The position numbers were made by a program, and so were the translations under genes. The notes under the pieces were generated by a model. It was not told the origin of the DNA and made no database searches. It saw only the letters and a program-made list of their open reading frames with translations. DNA of 64,000 nucleotides, taken from positions 70,550,678 to 70,614,677 of the forward strand of contig OX104134.1 of NCBI GenBank assembly GCA_944470555.2. The letters run 5' to 3'. This DNA is from Heterobilharzia americana (taxonomy: Eukaryota > Platyhelminthes > Trematoda > Strigeidida > Schistosomatidae). Each line of letters opens with the position of its first letter. Within the stretch, counting starts at the first letter, position 1. Below, piece by piece: positions 46,034-56,520 of the stretch.

Positions 46034-46414
46034 ATTTCATCAGTACTTTACAAGATGTCGTAATAAACGTTATGTCCCGCGTCTCAGTCTTGTTGTTTCT
46101 TACACTATGACTTTCGTAGGACGTTTGGTTACACTTTATCTTGTTGGATTAGATAGGGTGATGAGAAGTCTGTTAGTCTTGTCAGGTTTCATGACTAATA
46201 CTGAATAAACTTAGAAAAAGACAGTGAATATTATACTTACGAGGATTACTTCTAGGTATAGTTATCACCAAATTAGAATGTACTTCAATTCCAAGCCATT
46301 TGATAGGAGTATCTGCAAATTGATAAAAACAATAGGAAATAAAGATATCTGAGTTCATTTCATCGCAAAAAATCTACATGTGTTGAGAAATGATTGAAAC
46401 CGTGAGTATCGTAA

Positions 46415-46598
46415 GTTCTATTTTAGTCCGTTTATTAGAAATGTCATACAGTAAAACAGTATTATTTACTGGATAACGTTTCGAAAATAATTTATTATCC
46501 ATATTCCTATTAGGACAATAAATTATGTATGAAACGTTATCTAGTAAATAATACCGTTTCACTGTGTCACAGTACTAATAAACAGATTAAAATGGAAC
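46415..46598. mobile_element. PLE-type hairpin
   Basis: The left arm (46415 to about 46500) and right arm (about 46514-46598) are inverted repeats: AGTATTATTTACTGGATAAC on the left pairs with GTTATCTAGTAAATAATACC on the right. The right arm and its flank to 46640, reversed, match the sequence at 61490-61620 next to PLE coding sequence and the arm at 22205-22336. No coding sequence is present. Confidence 0.7.
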
Positions 46599-46640
46599 TA
46601 CAATCTACCACAGTGCCCAAGTTTTACTCCTATACCAATA

Positions 46641-48609
46641 GTGTCATAAGTTATTCTTAGATTTTAACTTTTAAGGAATAAACCTTTTGATATCAAGTAA
46701 AATGTCATTATCAGTAAGAAAAATTCACTGAGGGATATGATCCGGCTTTCTATACATATCCATGGAAAACGAACTTCTCAGAGATTGTCCAAATGCTCTA
46801 GAAATGAATGAGAATTACTCCAATATGGTTGACTGATGTCTTATGTTCAGATGTACTGAAACTAGCTAATGCTTCGGTGTAGTTGGATAGTTCTTTTTCA
46901 GTTAAACGAATTGAATGGAATTCACCTAAAAATAAATTCTCTACTCTGAATTCCCTGTATATCATCATAAATTATGTTGTGTAAACTCCTTAATATGTTT
47001 AAGTGGAGTTTTCGTTAATCTTAACAAAAATGATTTCACTCTAACAAGGTCTCTTGTTTTGTGTAAATATGATTGAGTGATTGAACGGTTTGTCCTAGAA
47101 TATTCGTAATTCAACTAATGAATTGTATGTTCTCAAAATTAAGATAGTTAGAATAGCTTAATCTAGTTATGCAGAATCATTACCTACGTTTCGACTGACA
47201 TAATGGCATTTTACTTACCAATGATTATATGCAGTGGAAAAAATTATATCAACTCGTGGGGTTTCTGGAATTCTTCTACACATTTCAAGAAAATTTCAGT
47301 TTCAATCAAGGTCCTAGTATTTTTATTTTGTACTGTTTAGCTTTAGTCATGCGAGATGACAAATCCTATTCCTCTTTCTAAAGATGGTGAGATTTTTTGG
47401 TTTAAACAAATACCTAGAGATGAAATGTCAACTGCTTACTGAGTTCATGAAATGCTTACTTTTAGGTATACTAAAATAAGTTTTGTAGCACATTTCTTAA
47501 AAAAATTTAGACCCTTTATTTGAGGTGAGGAAATTACGAGATAAAACTACGCCAGCCTCTTTATTCATTTAAATAAAAAGGTCGTGCAAGCAAATTCTAC
47601 CTGCAATATATATGGATGGGGAGTTTTATCTACTCAAAATCCAATCATATTGAATTCCTTCCAGTTTGATCAATGAGACGAAAACTAAACGGAAATTTTG
47701 TTGACGTACACTTATAAAGAGTCTATTTAAATGGATTACCTAAGAAGCTGGTGTCTTACATGACGTAAGAGTATTTCTCAAACCAAAGTAAAGGTACAAT
47801 AAATTACTCAGTTCGCGAAAATGTTTCCATTTTTAGCATTTCACTATTTCATTACAGAATACGCCGTTAGTATGCATTCACTCAAAAAAGACACTTTGTT
47901 TTGCAAAAGCAAGAAAACCATGGCAGATATTGTAGGGAAATTCATCATTAATAATATGCAATGACGTGTTACTGATTTAAAGAATCTGCACATGTCATTC
48001 ACCATAGCCAACTGGAAATTTGGTGTTATGAACCGTATATACTGATATAATCCTATTATGTTTTATTCAAATCGATACGCCAAACTGCAACAAATAAATT
48101 GGGGTTTGAAAACCTGTGTCACAGGAAACTACTGAATAGATGAACGAATTATATAAAGCTGGATGAAAAAAAATACTCATTAACATAATTCTATGGCTGA
48201 CGACCGATTGAGCACTATTTTACAAAACCAACTTTTTTAAACAAAACCAGTAATCACAGAAACAATGCAGCTGAGTATGAAATACTATCTCGCCTGAATA
48301 CGCTGATTGAAATATAATTCAGTTAGATGATTTTCAAGCAGTCAATTTATTTAAAGATATGTTTCATAAGAAAGCAACGTAAGTCGAAGGATTACTGAAA
48401 AAGCCGCAACACAGCGGGTCACTTCAGTAGTATTCCATTTTGAACCAACACAAAGTTCAGGTCTGACCGGCTACCAATGAATCATTGGGTCAAAATTCAC
48501 TAGTGATTGTCCTTCCAACCAAAATCACTACGCAGATGGTAATAAAACAATAGTTTCTCATAACTGGAGTTAGAATAAAGAAACTACAGAACTCAGAAGT
48601 AGTGGTTCA
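46641..48609. other. No recognisable gene
   Basis: About 2 kb of AT-rich sequence with no convincing frame, repeat or RNA gene. Confidence 0.4.
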
Positions 48610-48624
48610 TTGTTAATACATTAT

Positions 48625-49046
48625 TTATTATATTATTATTTATTTGTCCCTTGGGTTCCTAAAAGAACATAGGGCTTCAGTAGCATGTCTCCAGTGCACT
48701 CTGTTTCTCTGCAAACTTGTGAACCTGATTCCACGACAGCCCATAAGCTTTCATTTCCTTCTCACACAATCTCCTCCATGTCACCCTCGCCTCAGAGGCT
48801 CAACTCGTTGTTTCCTATCTGGGTTCCACTCGAAGGCCTGGAGCATGATGTCCCTAGTCGGCCTTCTCAGTGTATGCTCAATCCATCTCCACTTCCTTCT
48901 GCATATTTGTTCAGCAATAAGTCCTTGATTGGTTCGTTGCCAGAGTTTCTTGATGCTTATTCTTTCTGGCCATCTGATCTTCAGTAAGGAGCGTAGGCAG
49001 TTGTTGATGAATGTCCGTAGTTTTGTTGAAAATCCCTTTCGTAACA
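48625..49046 (-). mobile_element. 5'-truncated SR2-like fragment, copy C
   Basis: Matches the 3' end of copy A (28290 to about 28695) on the same strand: the shared start reads CCCTTGGGTTCCTAA and the shared inner end GAAAATCCCTTTCGTAAC, after which homology stops. The minus frame includes SIKKLWQRTNQGLIAEQIC. An ATT-rich tail adjoins at 48625. 5' truncation is typical of incomplete reverse transcription. Confidence 0.85.
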
Positions 49047-49144
49047 TAAGCGATCAAAAATGTTTTCCAATCCAGTCTTATTTAAGGCTGAGACTAAACA
49101 CTGACCAACCAATTTATCTGTTCCAGTCCTACAAGAAGTCAGTC

Positions 49145-49320
49145 ACCGCCCGAATAGCTCAGTGGTAAAATCACTCACTGCAATACTAGGTGAAGCAGTT
49201 TTGAATCTCAGGCGGGACATCACTTCTCCAGAGGTTGCAGATACGCCTTGCTGACGAGTACCAACAAGCATAAAACCTAGATTCAAGGCTTCCTGCCAAT
49301 TGCCTTCAACCAACTAACAC
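49145..49320 (+). mobile_element. tRNA-derived SINE, second copy, degenerate hammerhead
   Basis: A box CCGAATAGCTCAGTGGTAAA, B box TTTTGAATCTC, and at 49251 CTGACGA followed by GTACCAACAAGCATAAAA. Layout equals the SINE at 39645. Stem II is mismatched and GAAA has become TAAA, so a ribozyme would not be active. Confidence 0.7.
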
Positions 49321-49647
49321 TCTTAAGAAGTTCACAGCCACACCAAACGACAGCTGTGGTGCACATTGGTATAAAGTGGTCCTCTATTCAATACCACTCT
49401 ACGATTTAAACTGTTTTGTACATGGAAGTACCGAAATAATGACTAGTAGGCTGTACATTAAACCGGATGTTACGGCTAATATTTTATTTAAAACTTGATA
49501 CTACTAACTTATTATGATTGAAGAATTTCTAACTTGGGTAACAAGTGATGCCCATCCCAGTGTTCGGAAGAAAATGATTTCTTTCAAAGATGTTGACAAA
49601 CCTCTCCTAGGAGGATGAGGATGAAACATACGTCCAGGACATTTAAT

Positions 49648-49772
49648 TGATGAACTCCAATATTTAACGCCAAACAAATATAATACAAAGCCATATCCAT
49701 TAGCTGATTGGTCCCCAGACAGCAATCAGTCTTTAGAACTTGAGGTATATGATGTTCTTCGTTCAGCAACCT
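49648..49772 (-). CDS. Possible small exon of unknown gene
   Basis: On the minus strand a possible acceptor (TTTTATATAG, just above 49772) precedes an open frame, RLLNEEHHIPQVLKTDCC..., that runs to a good donor GAC|GTATGT at 49647. A second open frame overlaps it (49725-49504, including FHPHPPRRGLSTSLKEIIFF). I cannot tell which is used, if either. It lies on the strand and within the span of the TERT-like gene, but its residues do not match a TERT motif I can name. Confidence 0.25.
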
Positions 49773-50410
49773 ATCTATATAAAACAATAACTACAGTAGA
49801 ATCTTGTAGTAAGAGTAAATTTCTGAGCAACATGAACACTTATATTTAGTAGTACAGTATTATAGAAAAATAATGGCAAATATTTAAGACTATACATTTT
49901 CGACTTAACGTCCTTAAAAAAGGTTATCTTTTTACGCCATCATAAGATAGGATAGTTATCCCTGATAAAATAACGATTCTACAAAGTGCAGTTTTTATAA
50001 TAACTGAAAGTATAAATATGTAGATTTCTATTTTTGTGCGTTCCAAAAACTGTGCTATGTCATAAATTGAATGCAGTTAAAATAATTTGACATAGAATCA
50101 TGATTACAGGAGAGATTAAAGGCTCTAAATTTTTTCACCAGACAGAAGACAACCAGTGCAGTACTAAGGAAAATAAGATGGTGAAACAACTGTTCGCCTT
50201 ACTTCAATTTCTCACAATAGCTCCACTGACATGAATTTGACATAACTACTGTACATCATTAAAAATTTATCAACTTGATATTCTATAATAGAGGGTAAAA
50301 AGCAAGTCTTACTTGAATTATATAAATTATTCTGGGATTTTTCTTCATTGCTGCACAACCATAAGACTTAAGCTCTATAAGAAAGAAAAGATAAATGAAA
50401 GTTAGGGGTG

Positions 50411-50566
50411 GAGATTACAGTATGTGATATTAAACTGTATTATTTTGGATTTAGTAGTGATAAGCATATATTCAATGCATTCCATGCAATGTACAGCGAA
50501 AAATGCACTATCCAATGGTTTATTATTAAAATATAGTGATGAATATTTGCAACTAATGTAGTAACC
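50411..50566 (-). CDS. Candidate TERT C-terminal-extension exon
   Basis: A minus frame after a possible acceptor (GTCCATTAG) reads DLGYYISCKYSSLYFNNKPL followed by DSAFFAVHCMECIEYMLITT. The pattern K-x-x-S-L-Y-F-N...L-D-S...V...Y-M-L resembles the start of the TERT C-terminal extension in animals (K-C-H-S-L-F-L-D...N-S-L...Y-K-I-L-L). Order and strand agree with the reverse transcriptase exons upstream. There are few aligned residues and the donor is not obvious, so this is a suggestion only. Confidence 0.3.
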
Positions 50567-50779
50567 AAGGTCACTAATGGACATTCATTGCAAACAAAGC
50601 GTAGACTGATTTAGAAAGGTAATTGGTAAGCGGGCTTATGCTTAGGTTTCTCGTATAGTGGATATAAACAGGAAGCTTGGAGAAAGTGTTACCTAGACCG
50701 ATCTATTCGGTCAATTCAACGACGAGAAATAACAAGCAACAACATCAAAACTATACATGTCACACAAGCAGTGGCTACC

Positions 50780-50950
50780 GTCACTCAGGGGCTTAGTGGA
50801 TAACGCTGTATTGTTTGAAACGATCAGCCCTGGGTTTGCGTCCTAGTCGGAAGAAAATAACTCGCCAAGAAGCAGGTACAACCAGATGACGAGGCTCAAA
50901 TAGGACGAACCGTGTGTCTGGAATTCCTCTGCTACCGACTACCCATAATT
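50780..50950 (+). mobile_element. Smα-like SINE with inactivated hammerhead ribozyme
   Basis: A-box-like GGGGCTTAGTGGATAACGC, B-box-like GGGTTTGCGTCC with the cleavage-site sequence GCGTC (50838-50842), then ACCAGATGACGAGG and CTCAAATAGGACGAACCG (50881-50912). This follows the known schistosome Smα hammerhead, in which ACCAG is followed by CUGAUGAG, a stem with the loop-side CAAAUAGGAC, and GAAACG. Here the CTG of the core is deleted and GAAA is GAAC, so it should not cleave. Confidence 0.8.
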
Positions 50951-51377
50951 ACTACAAAACTGAAACTAAAAGAAATATCGAGGCATCCGCGCAGGACACC
51001 ATGTTTCCATAGAGGCCGATCAATTAGGTGCAATCAACAATGGGTAATTATTTAACTATTTCTAATTGCTTCATCAAACGTTTCAGCGAGCAATACTGTA
51101 ACTCAGGTATTTAGCATATTACTTACAACGGTTTACCTCAGCATCTAACAATCACTTTGATGACATCATCCTCTGGAAAAGCTTGGCTTCCAGTTACAAA
51201 TTCAATTTCCCCCTACTAATGACAGCGGCCAGCTTAAACCGTGGGTTAGTGAAAACTTTCCACTAAATGTATTACATCAAATCGGTCCTTTTGAGCTTGT
51301 TTCGATCATTCAAATATGTCTTCAAGTCGCAATATATAACCTTAGACATCTTCAAAATGTTTTTAATCTATCTTTTA

Positions 51378-51519
51378 AATGACTTTAAAGGCCGCCCTAG
51401 TAATAACTGAAGTAGCCAATCAGATTTCTCTATTTATATTGAAAAGGCAGATTATCATAAAATAACGAAATCTAATTGGTTATTTCAGTTGTTGTTGTTA
51501 GGATGACCTTTAGAGTCAC
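51378..51519. mobile_element. MITE-like element, copy 2, with 7-bp target-site duplication
   Basis: 142 bp with about 50-bp terminal inverted repeats (left TGACTTTAAAGGCCGCCCTA; right, reversed, TGACTCTAAAGGTCATCCTA) flanked by TCTTTTA at 51371-51377 and 51520-51526. The arms also share TAACTGAA-TA-CCAAT-AGATTTC. The family relation to 24797-24931 is clear from the ends. Non-coding. Confidence 0.8.
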
Positions 51520-52431
51520 TCTTTTAGTTTCACAAGTTAGAGAAAACATCACGTTCAACGGTGATGGACTCTTAAGCATACACCAATATATCATCTAACG
51601 AATACTGAAATAGTTAGCCTGAAGTACAGATTTTTCACAGTGGCTGAATGAACCTCCATCAACAAATTTATTCACGTCTTTCTACTCGACACTGCTCTGT
51701 AACGAAATAGCAACATGGTAGACGACAACAACTGGTCGTTATATCTTATTGCTGATATGACTACTTATAATAACATTATTTGGATGTCATAATTGTTTCA
51801 TTTGAGATTATTGTGCACGGAGTAAATTTTTTGAAATGTTTCACACAGAGAATACTATATTTTGTTAAAAACATTCTTTAAAATAAAGCTGTTATTACTA
51901 AATCTTGTCGCTCTATTGGGACTCTTAGTACTTTTTTATGTGAACCTAAAATCAGTGTCAGAAGAAACTTATAAGTTATCATTTATTGATTTTTGAGAAA
52001 CTAGTTGTGAAAAAAAGTAGATCTGACTACAGAAAATACAATTCTTTTACATGCTTAATTCCAACAATATGGAATTCGATTAGATGAATAAGCTGATTTG
52101 GAGAAAAAGAAATTGATGAAAAGGAGAATGAAGAAAGAGTGTTTTGTAATTCCCTACACAAGGCATGCAGCATATTCTAACACATTAAATTTTGCGTTAT
52201 AACAGGTGTAACACTTTTCATGCCACAAGTTATCCTAATAATGGGTTGAGATATACTGTACACACCAAAAGCACATATTTCTTCCTAATTAATGAAACTG
52301 AAATAACTAAGATAAAGTAATCATGCATCAAACATGCATTCCAGTGAATATTTAGGACTTAAGTTGTGTACTGGTCACTAGTTGACGGTCAACTCATGCA
52401 TATGTAATGACCTGCTACATATAATCAGTGG

Positions 52432-52590
52432 TTGTCTTAACGGCTAAAGCCTTCGATTTTAACAGTGACTGAGGCAGGTTCTGGTCTGCTACACAAAACA
52501 AATTTTCGTAAGATTGTCGATACGTTTAGCTGATAGGCGCTAAAAAGCGCGAAGTGCACATTCATAACTTTCTACCGACTGACTCCAAGC
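52432..52590 (+). mobile_element. Degenerate SINE with hammerhead-like stem
   Basis: At 52530 CTGATAG is followed by a perfect 5-bp stem GCGCT/AGCGC with loop AAAA (52537-52550) and then GAAG. This is the hammerhead layout, but the core boxes CUGANGA and GAAA are altered (GA to AG; final A to G). The upstream tRNA-like part (GTGGTTGTCTTAACGGCTAA ... GCAGGTTCTGGTC) is weak. Confidence 0.5.
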
Positions 52591-53186
52591 ACTAAGAACT
52601 AAACAAATTTTAGAGCAGCGTTGCCACATAGCTGAGTAGCCACACTACAACACTTGATTGATGGAATTTAACCAATAGCTGAATCATAACAGTTACAAGG
52701 ATTACCACAAGGCCAAAAACCTGTGTAGTAACACATTTCTGGGCTACCAGATGAATTACTTGATGATTATTTCTCATACATGCTTTAATCCTCAAAACAG
52801 TGATTCTTACAATGAGAAGGGTGTGAATTTCAGCGAAATACACCCTATTTTACTCAATATAGTAGATACAGCCCATTTATGAGCACTAGGGATTATAATT
52901 AAACTTTGGTTCAAGAATAACTGCCGATTCCAGCAATGCATCTTGGTCCGCAAAATCAACGTTTAAATGCATAACAATAAATATGATCCGATCACCATCA
53001 ACACAATTTTGTCGCAAAGTGATCCATAAAGAAACAATTCAGCTATCATTTAAAATACTATAGTAAACGACCTGATAGTTACTACTTATTCAGCTACCAC
53101 TCTATATTTCACATATTTACTCCTATTGTGCAAATGAATACCTTAGTCATATGTGATTAGAGTGATAATTTATGATTAATAATTGA

Positions 53187-53226
53187 TAATGATAATAATA
53201 ATAATAATAACAATAATGATAATAAT
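53187..53226. repeat. (ATA)n microsatellite, imperfect
   Basis: Runs of ATA/ATG with an ACA interruption, just left of the SR3-like fragment. The position resembles the TAA tract at 4636-4712 beside another SR3-like element. Confidence 0.8.
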
Positions 53227-53389
53227 GTAGAACAACTCAGAACAGTTTCATATGCCAGGCTATAAGTCAGAAATTGCTATGTGACGGCTTATCACACTAC
53301 TCCGTTGTTCAAGGCCTAAGAGTATGAAGCGGAATTTGAACTCCGAATGGATGGTTACAAAACTGAGTGCTCGAAATCATGACAAACAG

Positions 53390-54319
53390 ACAGACTAGAT
53401 CAACGTAGGACTAGGCATTACTGTGTAATGGTTCAAGTTTCCAAACTTAATATCAGCACATCACGTAACAAGGAGATAAACAAGAAAGCAATCAAATATG
53501 ATGGAGAGTTGTGAAAAGAGAGATAGGGGGAATGATAGAATCTTGAAGTTCAATGACCAAGACGAAGATAATGAGTGCTTAAATCTGAGCCACTGACATC
53601 GATTCTAAGTCATATCACCAAGAGTCTCCAACCGTTGGTTTCTGTTGTCAAGCGGACCTTAACTGGTCAGTCTGCATTTCCCTTTATGACTCAGACCAAC
53701 AGTCAAAGAGTGATGCCATGTTTCAGTCTGACTGTCTCACCCGAACCTACTTCAGCTAACATTTTGTGAAGCGGCAGATGATGACCTTGCATATCTAACA
53801 AATTTCTCGACCACTTGAATAGATGAAGATTCACAACCTCATAAACTGACTTTTCCCTCGCTAAAACTCTACACTTGACTTATCCATTGATAACGTGATG
53901 ACATCAAGATACCTGATCCATGCTGTGAAGGCAACGATTGTCGAATACCTGAAGCCTCCCCATGTTCTCTACCTTTAATGACCATGGCTCCCAGCTATAC
54001 AGTAGAACCGAGTGAACTGAAGCAAAGTACACTCACCCCTAAAAGATAATCTGATACCACATAAGCGCCACAAATGTCATAAGTTGGCGAAAACCAACCA
54101 AGCCTTTTGTATTCGTCCAGAGATTGCCCTGGTTACTGATCCGCCACCGCTAATTCGACCTCCCAAGTGAAGTGTTCAACGCACACCAGCCCCGGAGTAA
54201 CAATATGCATTCGGGTGACGAGAAACGCATCCCGAAAATTGGTGAACTGCTACTCAGGGTGTCCAGAAGACTCTGAAGTTCGTCAGTGTCTTCGCCTAAC
54301 AGGACCATTTTGTCTCTGT

Positions 54320-54385
<66 letters not shown>

Positions 54386-54740
54386 ATTCTCCTGTGATAA
54401 GATCAGTTCCTGTGAAGTTAGACGATGAGAGACCTCCATAAGTACGTAGAAGACAAGGTTGAATAGGTATAGAGAGAGTAGACATCCTGAAGGACACCAC
54501 TCGACGTACACAACTCACCTGACAACTTACCATAGGCTCCAACACCCACGGTGCTCGAATTTAGAGCCTTTAACAGAGTAACGGACTTATTCGGGAGCCC
54601 TTTTGGTGGCAGAAACTACCATATGGCCTTTCGGTCGACGGAGCTGAATGGCCTATTCAGGTCAAGAAATACAGCTCACGCCGGTCGTAGGTAAGTGAGT
54701 CAATTAGCAACATCTCAACTCTTGGTATAAATAAAGGACA
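53390..54740 (-). mobile_element. SR3/Perere-3-like 3' fragment, copy 3
   Basis: The left part (53390-53830) matches the 3' block of copy 1 at about 460-960: both share GTCTCCAACC followed by TTGGTTTCT. Further right, minus frames read SSNFTGTDL and LLGEDTDELQSLLD, matching the palm of copy 2 (KSDFTGTDLL, LLSEDAEKMQGLLD). A TA repeat interrupts the motif C region. It is 5'-truncated at about 54740. Confidence 0.8.
54324..54382. repeat. (TA)n microsatellite inside a reverse transcriptase relic
   Basis: About 29 TA units. It lies between the codons for TDLITGESH and those for LLGEDTDEL, where the family has the catalytic VYADD segment. The frames across it (poly Ile-Tyr) are artefacts. Confidence 0.95.
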
Positions 54741-55045
54741 ACTGGTATCCAAAATAACAATTTTTGTTGATGAAACCATCTCAAATAATTTAGTTTGACA
54801 AAACTGATATATTAGGGTGATGACTGAAGTCTTAAGAAAAGTTAGGTCATGGAAGTCACCTAGTCATCAGTTTAACTAACAATTAATTACTTGTTTCTCC
54901 TCTCTAATTCAGCTTCAGTTAAATAAGACCTGACTGGGCTGTGGCTGTAATAATGATCAAAAAACGAATACATACATCATTCATCCTTATTACGACCAGA
55001 AAGGACCTGAATGATCGGAATGAGATTGAAACTTAGTTAGTAGGT

Positions 55046-55119
55046 GGACCTCGTAGCTCAGTTGGTAGAGCATAAGACTGGTATCTCAGAGGTTACCGAA
55101 TCGAATCCTGCTAAAATAA
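55046..55119 (+). other. tRNA-like sequence, probably pseudogene or SINE head
   Basis: GGACCTCGTAGCTCAGTTGG and TAGAGC form a good D-arm and A box, and AATCGAATCC is a B box. The acceptor stem cannot close (5' GGACCTC has no GAGGTCC partner) and the anticodon stem is poor, so I do not call a functional tRNA. Confidence 0.55.
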
Positions 55120-55314
55120 CCACGTTTTCTTTCCGTATTATTCATTACTGTATTAGTTTAAAGAACATTTTGCCTTTGTGTAGTGACTCCTTAATTTCCA
55201 AATGATGGAGAAACAGAAGAGACTGTTTATGGTTATCACATAATAAGCTGATAGTTTTAAAGAGCATTCGAGCTTCAAGGAAGTTACACAAAATGTGACA
55301 AACAATGTTCTTAC

Positions 55315-55588
55315 TGTTTTGTAATTCTGTCATAATACTCAATAAATCCTTCTTAGAAGTCGAGATGCACAAGTAGTCATCTAAATAACGAAGAATAGTT
55401 GAATATTTACTGACACTATGATTAGTTGTTTCGAATACAGAATTTTGTAGCGATTTATGTGGAGACCAAAGAATACGCGTTGCATACAGTTCTCGATCCA
55501 AACAAGATAAATATATATTTGCTAGATCTGATGAAATACAAGAACCTTGTGGAATGCCTTTCACAAATGAGTATAAATTCCCACCAAT
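55315..55588 (-). CDS. TERT: TERT-like exon: motif 3, B', C of telomerase reverse transcriptase
   Basis: On the minus strand the acceptor TTTGCTTTACAG ends at 55589; an in-frame alternative acceptor 36 bp upstream (exon start 55624) would add IQIFINSFFALQ, which also fits the family. The exon encodes IGGNLYSFVKGIPQGSCISS, matching the TERT R-I-x-G-K-x-Y...G-I-P-Q-G-S segment, then LANIYLSCLDREL and ILRYLDDYLCIS, the catalytic motif C with the L-R-x-x-D-D-[FY]-L pattern of TERT (two metal-binding Asp). It ends at a donor ACA|GTAAGA at 55314, in phase 1. Telomerase reverse transcriptase copies the telomerase RNA template onto chromosome ends in the nucleus. GIPQGS and LDDYL separate it from the PLE, RTE and gypsy polymerases in this window. 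The motif D/E exon was not found. Confidence 0.8.
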
Positions 55589-56384
55589 CTGTAAAGCAAA
55601 AAACGAGTTTATAAATATTTGTATCTATTCAAGACTTTAGACAAATGAATTTCAACAAAAGAAGGAATGGTGCTCATTCCACCTATCAAGTACAATACGT
55701 AGAATAACTATCTTACAACATAAACTCTTGCGGAAATGCAACACATTAGTCTAAAGGGTTGGCTTTCAATCGTTAGTATTGCGCTTGAATATCGTTCGAT
55801 CTACGACAGTTCTAACAGTCAGACGGTTTCACAAACACTAAACTTTGCTTGTTACTTAGTGTATAAGTTTGCATACAATTGCTAAGAGTTACGTTATCGT
55901 CACCATTACCACCACACTAAATCAACTAACAGTGCTTATTCACCACAAAGTAGGTTGCAAACAACAGATTTTAGTTTATTATCAACAAAGCATGAAATAT
56001 CTGTTGCGCAGAACATCAACACCTACTATTCAAGTTCAAAATACATTGTTATCACTATGTTAAAGTAAAATTTCAACTTGTAAATATTGTCTATCCCCAA
56101 ATTCAAAGGACGAATCAACAGATTTTCATAGTGTGTTCAAGTATATTAAAGACCTATTTAGAATAATTTCTCTCTTTCCTCTACTATTGAACAGGCTGAG
56201 TTGGGTATCAAAGGGTTATATCAATAACTAATGTGTAGATGAATGATCAAATAAAATGTATTTATGTTACACGGCCAGCAACAATGTTCATTTTTAACTT
56301 TAAGAGTATAAACGAGAGTTGATGAATGAAGGTGAAAAAAAATCTTCGAAATCAATCAGCCTGACAAATAATTTTTTTCCAAAA

Positions 56385-56520
56385 CCTGAGCAACCTTAGA
56401 TGTAAAGTGTCTGGCTTTAGTACTGAGTGATATGGGTTCAAATTTTCAATGCACCTATGTCTTGCTAATGACTAAAACAGATATGAAAGTAATGTTCAGG
56501 ATTTCTTGCTAACTGATTGA
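56385..56520 (+). mobile_element. Degenerate tRNA-derived SINE
   Basis: A-box-like ACCTTAGATGTAAAGTGTC and B-box-like GGGTTCAAAT are spaced as in a tRNA-derived SINE, followed by TCTTGCTAATGACTAAAACA and TATGAAAG, which may be a worn hammerhead. It lies in the intron between two TERT-like exons. Confidence 0.5.

Noticed and set aside
45724..46110. A 128-codon plus-strand gene
   Set aside because: It runs straight through the small inverted-repeat element and its flanking duplications, has no domain, and is best explained by chance.
48781..49047. A host gene on the minus strand
   Set aside because: It is the 3' end of an SR2-like element, matching copies A, B and D.
55046..55119. A functional tRNA gene
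   Set aside because: A and B boxes are good but the acceptor stem does not pair and the anticodon stem is broken.
55145..55564. The RT frame at 55 kb as a PLE or other retroelement polymerase
   Set aside because: It has GIPQGS and LRYLDDYL, not the GSPLGPLLA-type box of PLEs, FADD/YADD of non-LTR or YIDD of gypsy elements. It is bounded by splice signals and phase-matched with neighbouring exons.
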